This document shows, piece after piece, positions 1 to 12,000 of a DNA stretch of 64,000 bases. Position numbers and translations under genes: made by a program. The stretch is from NCBI GenBank assembly GCA_900708905.1, contig CAADRB010000005.1:3510791-3574790 (forward strand), read 5' to 3'. The first letter of the stretch is position 1, and every line of letters begins with the position of its first letter. Under the pieces are notes generated by a model. It saw only the letters and a list, made by a program, of their open reading frames with translations. It made no database searches and was not told the origin of the DNA. Source of the DNA: Hymenolepis diminuta (Eukaryota; Platyhelminthes; Cestoda; Cyclophyllidea; Hymenolepididae).

Positions 1-81
1 GATTTTGTTGAGTTAATCTTTCGGGAGGCTATTCATGAACTTGGCAGCCTGTGGGAGCTGACGCGATGTGGATTGGAACAG
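1..81 (+). CDS. KNTC1: KNTC1-like exon 1 (partial at window edge)
   Basis: It reads in frame 1 for 27 codons, ending LWELTRCGLEQ, before donor gtaggt at 82. It resembles the KNTC1 stretch around LELCKHTLMAVELSRQC. The true exon start is left of the window. Confidence 0.6.
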
Positions 82-3000
82 GTAGGTTATTCACCAATTT
101 TTGGTATTATTATCATAACGCAACTGTGTAGAAAGAGACTAAAGGTCCAGTTATGGAAGGATGTAATGGTCGAATTAGGAGTGCTTGTGTAAATGAAGGG
201 CGAACACATGCCTTGACTAGATCACGTTTGCGTTCACAATTATTTGTGTAGACGAGAGAGATGCAATTTATGACAGGAGTCAATCTCTTATCTTGAGACC
301 GGACTCTGACAGTTGATATCTATACTGCCAGGGTATATAAATGATAATGATAATAACAAATCCCAGATCCATTTAGGAAAACGTTTTCTAACACTCATCT
401 TGGGTACGGATTGGGATCATAAAGCCCCCATGCTGAGAGATTCGAATTCTTCTGCCCTATAGATTAGCCTGGCATGATCAGTGTGGTTGGCCATTCCGCT
501 CATTGGGTGTGCACCTATGGGAGTTGAACCTGTGATCTCCGACATGGTAGACGTGCACGACGATCAATGCGCCACCAACTTTGAAGTGATAGAACAAAGG
601 TTACCTCTGAGTGATCTTGGGGTACAAAGGCAGAGGAATAAAATTAGGAAAGACTAAAAGGCAAATTGATTTGCGTAAGGATCTCATAAAATTCTACCTC
701 TTGATAACAAGCACATTGAACACCGGTAGCTATACGCTGATATGTCTTATTATATCAACTTCTTTTACAAATCCATTCTAATTGTTTTTCCTTTAGGTCT
801 CTCACTACCTCGAGGTGTTTGCCTGTATTGCTCTGGAAGCAACTAAAACCTGCCCCGCAAACTCGTATGTAGCCAAAGATGCATCACAATGGCTTCATTA
901 TTGTCATCTCGGACATAAAATTCTCTCCCACTTTGAAGTGTGTAATATCAGCCTTTCACACTTTCCTAAACCCAATGAGCCCTCTCCGCTTAATATCGTC
1001 TTCTACCCATCTCCAACTACATCACCATTCAGTATTCAGAGTATTGCTCTATTCCACCTCCTTCTGAAATGGAATAATCACCCATTTTCTGCAGCTGATG
1101 AAGAAGTTCACCTTGTCGATACATGGATGTCTTTAGATTGTCCACATTCCCTTGAAACCGTCGTCGACGTAATGAAACAACTTGTCGACAGAGTCAAGAG
1201 AAAGTCGGCGTTGGAGGGTATTAGTACCGACGCTGTGTATGGACTAGTTTTACGCAAAATCATGCCTTTTTTGACTGCTGCAGAGATTGAGTCGGAATAT
1301 AACTTAGTGGCTGACTTGATTGGATGTGTGCACAATCTTCTTATTATGACATTAAATAAAGGTACTACCTAAATAGTAACAGTAGTTGCTTGCATGAACG
1401 AACTATCTCATAGTTTTTTCCCTCTAGGGGTGTTATCATCCAAACATCGATGCGTTCTTAGTATCGTATCTTGCATAGAGACTGTGTTTTCGAAACTTTC
1501 TTTAAAGTTTTCTGTAAGTTTGAATTTGCTGAGATGAAATTCAAGTCATTCATACTATATTAGAGTGGTTTGAGCCTGTGCTGTACTTCTTTGCTCATAC
1601 TGTTCAATTTTATTGATTCAGAATGTAATCCATTCCAGAGGTCCATTTGAAAAATGGCAATTTTCCCTCCTCTTCCACGAAGAAGTCTTCCAAAGTGTGG
1701 ATTTAGGTACAATTCAATTTCTCAGCTCAGATTCCCTACATTGGCTTTCCCAAATATTGCACTATGCCAGCAGAAAAAACATTGACGCCAAAACAGTGCA
1801 TGAATTACTCTCAGAAGGTCTTCGCCTAGCCACCGACTATGCTATGCGATTGAGTCTAGTTACATCCGTCTCTATACCCTTGGTGGGGTCACTAATTTCT
1901 CTCTCATATGAAGAAGTTTACGATGGATCTATGGTATTTATTGGTGTTGCTAATCTGAACACGATTTTCCCCTAGAGACCCGCTGATGTTAGCATGTATG
2001 AGGAGTCTCAAGCTGAATCGCCTAGAAGTACAGCTCGGAAAGACTTACTAGAAGAGCTAGAGAGGATCTTGGTTGAACAAGTGGACCCTTGGATGGGCGA
2101 GGCTCTGGACAACCTCTTCCGTTGGTCGTCACATCTTGATGTGACCCTGGCATTTGGTTTGGCAGTCTGTCAGACCTTAGTTAACAGTGCCAATCGTATG
2201 CGTGCGATTGTTGCGAACAATCCAAGAGCTTCCAGCAAGATCCAAGTGAGTTGACAGATGGTTACTTTACTGTATTACGCTCATTAAATTAGAAGGTCGT
2301 ATCAGAGATACGATTTGGGCGGGAAACATTTAGCTTTCAGTGTTGTATTTACTGAGGAATGATAACTTTGATGATCTTAATCCTAAATAAGCTATTTCAC
2401 CTAATCTCAGTTTCTATTGGCGTCTCTTTGTCCATATGGTCTTCTTGGTCTTCATTTGAGAGTATTTCTTTCAGTTGAAGCTAAGCTATATAAAGACGTC
2501 TGGGTGACAGTTACAAGTATTGTTCCTTAAGAGCGAAGGTCTTATATATTTTCATTATTGTAATTTCACGTTTCACTTTTTGTGTACTTTCCTTCCGATT
2601 CTTATTGATAAATGTTCCAAAAGAAGTTTTTTTTTGTATGAGAGAACTAGGCAGTCGAAAGACAAAGCCTTCTTTGTTGAAGCTTGACCAGAGGGTTTCC
2701 TAGAGGAATCCACTGAGACGGCTCTTCGCACACAAGCATAATCCTAAGATTAGTCCTTTCACAATATTCAGGAGAGCTTTTGGTGTGTTGTAAGGCATCC
2801 TTTGTACTGTTGCAGAAGGGCTGTAATAAGGGACTAGCTCCACAACGATCTCGACTGAATGACAATGGGGGACTTAAAGTAACATTTTCAAGTTAGCAGA
2901 ATTACTTTAGAAGTCTGACCAACTTAGGCTAATCGATATCAGAATTAATTATCTTCCTAATGAAACAATAACCTTTCCCGAATCAGAAGACCAAGAATTG

Positions 3001-6000
3001 CGTGGAGAGCAAGGAAAGAGAGCACGAGAGAGGTAAGTTAGAAATTAAAATCTAATAGAGGAAAGGATAGGCATCAATACATCGTGAGTGGAAAGTGTGC
3101 TGTGATGAAGAAGCAAAATTACGGTACCTATAGTTGAGTTGACTGTTTTACGTCATTTGTTCATCCAATAAGCGACTGATAAATAAACATCATCTGACTA
3201 TTAGGACAGTGCGGACGAGTCAACATGTGCGTTCAATAGAACGGTACTGACTCTTAAGTGTTGGTTACAACCTCTATTTTTTACTTAACCTTAAAACTGC
3301 TAGAGGTTTCAACATCTACTGTTTTCTCCTTTACTTAATTTCTCTTTGTTCTCCAGGTAATTGCTGCGATGATGTATAAGGCATCTAGACTACTGACAGC
3401 AGAAGATGGGCAACGTATGGTTACTATGGCTAAAGGACTTGCTCTAAATGCTAAATGGGATGCTGCTTTACGTGTATATGGAGTAAGTTAGGAAATCTCA
3501 ATCTTTCTAACTGATACACAAGTCTATTTATAGCAAATTAAAATAGGATGCCCGTTAAATCCAAGTTTAATTTATGATCTATCCAATTTCTATTACATTA
3601 ATCTGTTCTTCTGTTAGCTGCGTCACAGTCACCGAAATCCACAGCCTGACGTAGTTTTGTGTCATCTGATAGGGATTCTACCTCCAGTCTGTCGAAATCT
3701 CGGTGTCACTGACCCCCTTTCCACACCTATCAAACTCCTCCCTCCAGTTGGTGAAATCGTCGATTTCTGCAAGGATTTCCATCAAAATGCCAGTGAGGCC
3801 CTTTTAAAACATCTGGAAATCCTTATAATGGCTCCATTCTCCGAGAAGCCCGGTTCAACAGGTGATGAGGAGTTGGAGCGTTTCAAGCAAGTTTTCCACA
3901 AGTTTCGTATTACTGAAATTAATAAGTAGAAAACGAATATCATTTTTCTTTTGAAGAGAGTATTCCAAGGCGAAGTTGGATCGTGCTTCGGAGGTTTACA
4001 AAGTTCTCCTGCGAATTGCTTCCACAGATACTAAATTCATGGAGAATAGGCTTGGACCTTCCATTAAGCGTTTGTTTTCGTCTATCTCACCCTACCATTA
4101 TGAGCTACTTTGCTTTCTTCTTGATTGCATTAGGACTCTGGATGACCTGGAAACGGTTTCAAAGGTATGATATAATATATTCAGTCGAAGTACAAGTTAA
4201 TTCGATCTGTACTAACAGAAAATTTTATTTTGTGTCAGCTAACCGCACTGTATATAGGGTAGATATCACCGATCAATGTTAAAAAATCTAGTTTATTGGG
4301 TAGAAATGGAATTTGAAATATATGATAATGCTAAAATACATACAAATACAAAACTTTGTTCGTGAGAAACCAACACTCAGTTCAATCTTCTACTCAATAA
4401 CTTTAGAACGAATTTCTATAGAAACATAATAAGTTTAAATATCTCAAACTAGAAAGAAAGAATGAAGTGTGATTAATTAAAACTAGATCTCAGGAGAAAT
4501 ATTTGTTTATTGGGATAAAAATAGTTTAATTTTACTCCCTTCAATCTGATATGAAGGGAGTAAAAATATGATAAATATGATGCTGATAGCTCCGGTCCTT
4601 TCCTTCAAACTCGTTTTCTTTTTGACTAGATAGACTTGAAAGTAAAATGGATTGAGAAGTCATATTATTGAATCAGACATTTTGTATTATTTTCTGATTA
4701 AATAGTTAGTCTCAGCTGAAAAGTCTTGAAGCTACTCCTATTTCCAGATTTTATCTCTGATATCAGATGGTATATCACCAAGATTTCTTTGCCATGTCGA
4801 CTAAAACATTGCACTTACGGTTATACGCTATCTTGTGACCGCTTTGTGTTAGCAGTTTTTCCACGGTTTTGATAAAATTTCTTAAATTTTTGAGTGCGAT
4901 CGTATAATGTTTAGATTTGTAAATATCTCCATGACGCAAACAATTATTTTTGTAGAATTAATTTATTTTACAGTATGAAAAATAAATATAAGCTTTTGGG
5001 GAAGGGCTTGAACCTTACGTTCATATTATATCACCTTCATTGCACTTTTATAAAGATTCTGATTAGAGAATAAATCTCAAGAAATTAACTGAAAGGGAAT
5101 TATGAAATTGAAATAATTTCCAAAAACATCAAAGTGCATTCGTTCTCCAATGTTCATCTTCGGCAGAAGAGTATCAATTCGTAGTCTCTCTCTGATGAGT
5201 GACTTGCACTTTGCCCTAACGAATATAGATTGTCTGTTGATCGAATTACGTATACTTGAGAGTGCGTCTTGAAATATAAGAAATCTGATATATATAGAAG
5301 AAAACGAAGACATGAGAAGACTTGAAGTTATTGAACTCTATTTGGGTAGATGTTATGGCTAGTGCTAAATATGACCCATAAGTCCCTATTGGAAAAGGAT
5401 TTTTAATCACTTAACTTGAGTAGAGACGTGGTACAATTGTTATAACGCAATAACCTTGAAGTCACGGTGGTAATCTCACAGAGCCGACAATCTAAGAAAC
5501 TCGGTAATATAGCAACATAACACAGAAGCCAATAACCCACGGCAGAACATAAGACACGTCATGGTAAACACGTGTGCATTAATGGAACCCCATCTCAATC
5601 GGTATCGGCCTGAACAAATAGGTACAATTACCAACCGTCTTTTATCAATGGGGAAATTAAGTAAGAAGTCACATTCTTATTTATTGAAGAAATATTGGAA
5701 GCGGGAGAAAGTAATAATTTCTTCTAGCAATCGCGGAGCCTCCATAGAGAGAATCTCAAATTATGTCGCTCTCTCCTTATTTGTCAGACTTAACCAGTAC
5801 AGTTATCTATTCACTCGCCGGGTGTGCACCAATGGGTATCAAATTTGTGGCTTTTGACTTCGCATATGAGTACGTTAACCACTGTATTACCAGCACACAC
5901 GTCTAGTCTTAATGACTTTAGTAAAAAGTCATCGGCACTGACCAGCAGGTTACTAACTAATAAATCTTGATAATGACACCCTACTTTAAATATTAAGGCC

Positions 6001-9000
6001 TGTGAATGCAAATAGAAACACACGATTTGGGACCTTTTCTTCTATAATTAGGATAAATATTGCGAAACACTTTGTTTAAATAAGGTCTTGGACATTGTCA
6101 GCTACAGGCAACCAAATTGTAAGTTAGGACTTCTCATTTAGAGATCAGGATTTGGTTCAATCGAATCAGTAAAAGATTCGATGTGATGGGGAAGCTTCGT
6201 TGATTTTGTATTATCTTGCTTTGAAAGTGGTTTACATGAGGTAGTATTACATTTATTAGGGAGAGTGAGTTATGGCATTCAAATATGTTGAGTCCAGTTA
6301 ATAATTTTACACTTTGTCCTTAGAGCCTTCTTAGCTTGAGACACTTCTCTAAGCTTGATGTGCAATTCGTTCGGCAAATCGCCATTTTTCTAAACTAAGG
6401 TTTATATTCATGCGCATTTTGTTAATTAAGTGTCCTACAAATAGGTACGTCCAAACCTGCAACAGTTCACAAGGTCGTAATTTTTATAGGTGGGATTCAT
6501 GTTTTGGTTGTGTTTTCAACATACTATCCCTTTTTTCTCATTTTAGTTCGACAGAATTCTCGCTTTTCTCCATCGGTACCAACTCAAGTCCTCTCGAGGC
6601 AATCAGCCCAATGTTAGTACTGGAAGTGGTTTAGCATCATTGGAAGTTAGTCACATATGATCCAATTTTTACCTTTTTGTCGATGAATTTCAGTTAAATA
6701 TAACATCTCTTTCTAACTTTTGCAGACTACAGTTTCATATGATTCCATTTTGGAAAGATATCGTCTTCCATTCCATCCACTCTGTATGGAAACAGGCTTT
6801 AAATTCTTTGGTAGGCTTTCTTCACATTTCTTCCTATTTACCGACAGCGTAGCGTTTACTATTCACGTTGCGGGTTCGATACTTATCAACACACACTCAG
6901 TGAACCGTCCTGATTAACACCCGGTCAAAGAAATGATAGTAGATTGCTGGTTTTCCATTAGAAGAGAGTCTGGGTAGAGAGATAGCATAATAGAACATCT
7001 TTGGTGATGAACTCGAATTCTACCAATTTCCATAGTTAATCTGGCTTTGCGAATGCAGTTAACTATTCTAATCATTGTACATGCACTGATGAACTCATTG
7101 AATCCAGGCTCTCTGATTCCGTCATTAGTACAAAAAAGTTGAAAAATTCCATTTAATCTTTACCAATATTTCTTTTTTTTAAGAGAAGGATATCAATCAG
7201 TCGAATTTGTACAAATGGCTCCAGTTGGATGAAGTTGTGGAGGTAAGTTGGTTATTTGTCAAACGCAGCATATCTTCTATTTCTAGTGGGGTCTATCAGA
7301 TAATATCAACATCGCAGTGGTAGCCAATGGGCTGAGTAGTCTGGAGAAGATTGGATTACTGCGTGTCCACTCGAAAAGTAGTCTCTGTCCTTCTGCGAAT
7401 CCCGGTACGGCACAGTTCTTCCGTCATGCTATCCCAGTGGATCGCGCCGCCGCAGATGCTTGGGAACATGCGTCAGCGTGTGAACGCATCTTTCGAGCGT
7501 TCTTCACGCGAGCTTTCAAGATTCTCTCAAGGATTCAGGATAGAGAGCTCCTTCTCAAATTCCTAGGAGGTATTCCAAATACTGCAGCATTTATTTTATT
7601 TAACTTGTAATTTAAAGCTCAAATCAAACAGTTAAGGGTTATATAAAGATTCCAACACCACATTTTTTCCAGAAAATAGTGGTTATTTGAATTTAGATTG
7701 CGTTTAATTCACTTATCTCGACCTACACTTCACTGTTACTCTCTTGTCTTAATTCATAACTTTCGTCAACTATGTTCTGTAAACAGTCTTTAACTTATTG
7801 TCGTCAATTTTACGAATAACATTAGAAAATGGGCCGCATAAAGGGATAAGTTTAATAAAGATTTCCGTCAATGGTACCTTGGGTTCTATCAGTTTTGGTT
7901 TGGATCCTTTGATTAGTTTCAATTTCTCTAGTTCTCCTGGTCTTTCTGATATTTGATTTGAATACTTATGTTAGCTACACCCTTTTATTCACTTTCTTGA
8001 TAAATTGAAAAAAGTGGAATGAAATATTTTCGTTGCCTTGAATATATTTTCTAAAATTCTGTGTGTAGTAATTTCTCGGAAACTTTTACTCAGTTACTGT
8101 TATACTATTGTTTATTCCTGGAAATCAAGTTTCGTTAATCAGTACCATTGACCCCAAGGTACATAAGCAGTTGCATTTCCTATTAAGGAAATCGTCATAT
8201 GAATTACAGTTCTGCCTTCTTCCTACTGGATCTGAGCATTTTTTATCCTAGTATTATATCATTGGACAGTGACCTCTCGGTTTATGAAAGTGATTAATTG
8301 CTTCACGTCAAATTGTTTTCTTACAAATTAATTAGAAATGAGTTTCTAATCGTCAGTGAAAAGTGTTCCTTCATTAGTTCATACCATAGAGAATGAAATT
8401 ATTTGAGTTGAATTTAGCATGTAATTTTTTCATCAAAAACTAACATTATAGTCTTTGTATGTTTTATCTTACTTTATTATTCCAACTGCATTTAACAGCA
8501 ATTTCCTTCTGCACTATTCTATTTTAATCTGTTCTGCTGTTGTGCCTTCGAGAGGATTAAAGAGGCCCCATTTCTACTCTTTACTTGCACAGTTGTGATA
8601 TCTAACTTCATTGCTTTGATCCTCTTCATCCAGTACTAGTTGACACGCGTTATTCCTATCTGCTTGTATCATTGTCTGATGCCTCCTTCAACTAAAAATG
8701 TGGCGTTTTTCCAACAGAGGTTGTATGTCACCAATTTAGAACAGAGGAAATTTTCTAAACTATTCCTCTTTCAAGCCTTATGAAATTCATCGTCATAAGG
8801 TAGGAAGGCGACAAAGACTGTGACAGAATAATTATATGGAAGAGAAAAGACGTATATTTTGTCATTAGTTGACCAAAATAGTAAGAGAGTAGAGTTTAAT
8901 AGATGGGGTCTAAATAACAGCTTTTAAACTGATTGACGTGTTATCACGTAGCTAGTTGAAAAACCGAGTTGGATAAATTTCAAGATCGTAGCAGCCTATT

Positions 9001-12000
9001 CATCGCTCTACTCACACAAGGGACTGTTTTGGAACCTATAATGGATGATAGAGAGAGAATAGGATCATTCTTAAATTTGGTGCAAATTCATAATCGGCTT
9101 TTTCTTACTCCAGAGACATTCTCCAGTTTCCGTGACGGTCCAATCAAATTAATTTTCCTCGATATGGCTGTGCGTATGCTGAACGGATGGCTTGGAGTTG
9201 GTGGTGGCGAGGGTAGAGAAAGCAGCTCCTATTCACATACCTCTGTGGTCTCACCCAACGACGGAAGTAATTCGGCGTTACAGACGACGACAGTTACCAC
9301 TGGACCAGTTGTTCCAGGTCGCCTCTCGGATCGTTTCAAAGATGATGCTACTAATGCAGCGGCGAGGAAGGCTCTTGAAGAGGCCGAACTCTGCTATCAG
9401 AAATTGAGTGTTGAAGCTTGTCTTCATCGATACAATATTACTCGATTCTGGCCAGATATACTCACTCGTGCTGTATCGTATGTTTTAACTTATGGGTTTT
9501 CATTTTCCCACGACGAAGTAAAAATATGATTCTAGTAATGCGAAAGTATATATGCAAGGAAAGGTAGAGTAGCCAAAGTAAAACATAAAGGGGTAGAATT
9601 GATACAAACATTGGGTACAATTCATATCATTTCTGGATTTGTTGCTTCAGTGTTTTGTTTAATATATATATATATATATATATATAATGATTGTTTAATT
9701 TCTGTTTTAATGTTCCGATGTTCAAACTTCAAAACTTAGTCTCTAAGTTTCTGATTGATCATTCATTTTCACGGTATTCCGAGCTAACAGTCTTATTGGA
9801 CTGAATTGAAAAGTTGGTCATTCGATCTGTATTATGTCTCTTCTGACAAAGAGCGGCCTTATTAACGCTGTTATCGTGATTTGCTTACCGATTTTTTCTG
9901 GTTACTTCAATTTTTTTACCCTGCCTATGATTCAGTTATAAATGAACCCTTAAGCGGTTGCACAATTTCCCCCCGCTATATAGTACCCGCGCTTTTTTTG
10001 CTTTACTCTTGCATTAAGTCACTTTTTCGGCTGTCACTTTCCTTCTGTTCTCTCTTAGTAAAACTGACATGCTACTATCCTTTCCTGCTTCCTATCTTGT
10101 GGTAATGGAGTTCGTGTAGTTAGGAAAGCCTGTAGGTTAAATACAATTATATCTCTCTCCACTCTAAATTGGTCTGCACAGACTTGAGCCCCTCCTGCTA
10201 TAAGCAACTTAATGCTGACTGAAATGACTGGAAGTGCATCTTCTTTTCTTATACTATGGGTGAATGAACACATAACAAAATAATAATATTTTAAGTTGCA
10301 TTACATTTTTAGTGATAGAATGAGAGTGAGGTGGGGAATTAACCAAATTTGATGGGGGTGTTGTTCGTTTGGCAAAACAGCCAAAACATTGTGTGGCATG
10401 ATTGTTTTAATTTCTTTAATAATATTACTTTACCATGAATATTTGCTCATAATTGCCATTTTGGTAGTGATTATTTCTGATGTAGCTGTCTGAATTTGCC
10501 CATTAGTGTTTTCCATTCATTCAATAGCAAAAGTTCTGAGGGTGCTTATCTGTTAACGGGCTCGTCAGAGGCCATGGGTTCAATATATTAATCGATACAC
10601 ACTCAGTAGAATGCTAATGAGGTTGCAGAATGCAGAATACAGCAGGGGAAGACTCTGTGATACTACCTCTTCTAAAAACGGACGTTGAATAACGCTTTCC
10701 TTAATATCTTTGAAAATGCTTATCTTCAGTGATCCACATGCACGTCTGTCAAATCCAAGGTTAGATCTCAATGCTCGTCGGTGCATATCTGATGATTTGG
10801 ATGGCTGGCCACCCTGGTTAATTATGGTCAACATGAGGAGTGTTGGAATACGAATTTCTCATAATAGTGCCTCCAAGTACCTTCTCTACTTAGATTAAGT
10901 GTTGTTGAAATTCCCTTAATGCATTTTAGAAGCTTTAAAACAAGAAGCACAGGAAACGCTGATCTGCCGACTAGTAAATTTATTCAAATTCTTCTGTTTT
11001 ATGTCAGTACAGTTCTAATAATGCAAGGCACTTATCAAAGTGGAATTTAAATTTACAGCTCGATATTCAAGGAGCAATGGGTAATTACTTGATGCTAAGG
11101 CATTGAATGTACATATCAATCAATCTTTTCATCCTTTCATAGTTCCTCCGTTCTTGTGGACCTCCTACTGGAAAAATCCTGCGCTATCTACGCTTCCATG
11201 CCTCTAATCGGTTCCTCTCGAGTTGACCCCTCCATAGGTCGGATCGTAGCCTACCACAGGCGTGAACAAGTTCTCAGCCAACTGCGTTGTGCTTTAAAGG
11301 AACTTCTTTCACTTCAAGGTGTCTCGTTTACTGCTTGGGCTAGACAAGTTGTGTGGCAGCGTTTACACCTTCCCAAGTCAATTAGACCGGCAGAGTGGCC
11401 CGAAGTGAACCCGATTGGTGGTGCTAATCTGACGACTGGTGATGGCGAAGGTGTTGATTTGAATGCCACTGCAATTGTCTTTGATCTGGACAGCTCGGTG
11501 CTTATGCCTGGCGAACAGGCAGATCTTTCACTTAATGCTACATTTGCTACATCGGTAAATTTTTCTGATAATTGATGTCCTCCCATATATTCGTATCTCT
11601 TTAATTATGTATACTTAGTGGTCTTTGTATGTTTCGAAGAACTTATTTATCCTTCATTTCCCACTTGCTGTTGCCGAGAGTGAAATCTCTTAAAGTGGGG
11701 TTAACCTCTGTTAATTGATATCTTTTTCTGTTTGTTTTACAATGTTAACTGTACAGAAAGCTGACATTTTGTCATTGAAAATGCTTTGACTCATAGAAAT
11801 CGAATGGTTACTGTGCAAACGAATGAGTTAGGTTTACATTGTATTTATTAATGCTGATTGATCAGGAGTTGACTATCTTTTTGATACAGGTGTTAGTCAC
11901 GTTAAATTCTTACCGCATTTGAATGGTAAAATAGAGCCGAACGTGCGGAAGGTCAATGATTTACAAATCATTCATTATCAATTTTCCAACTTCACTTCTA

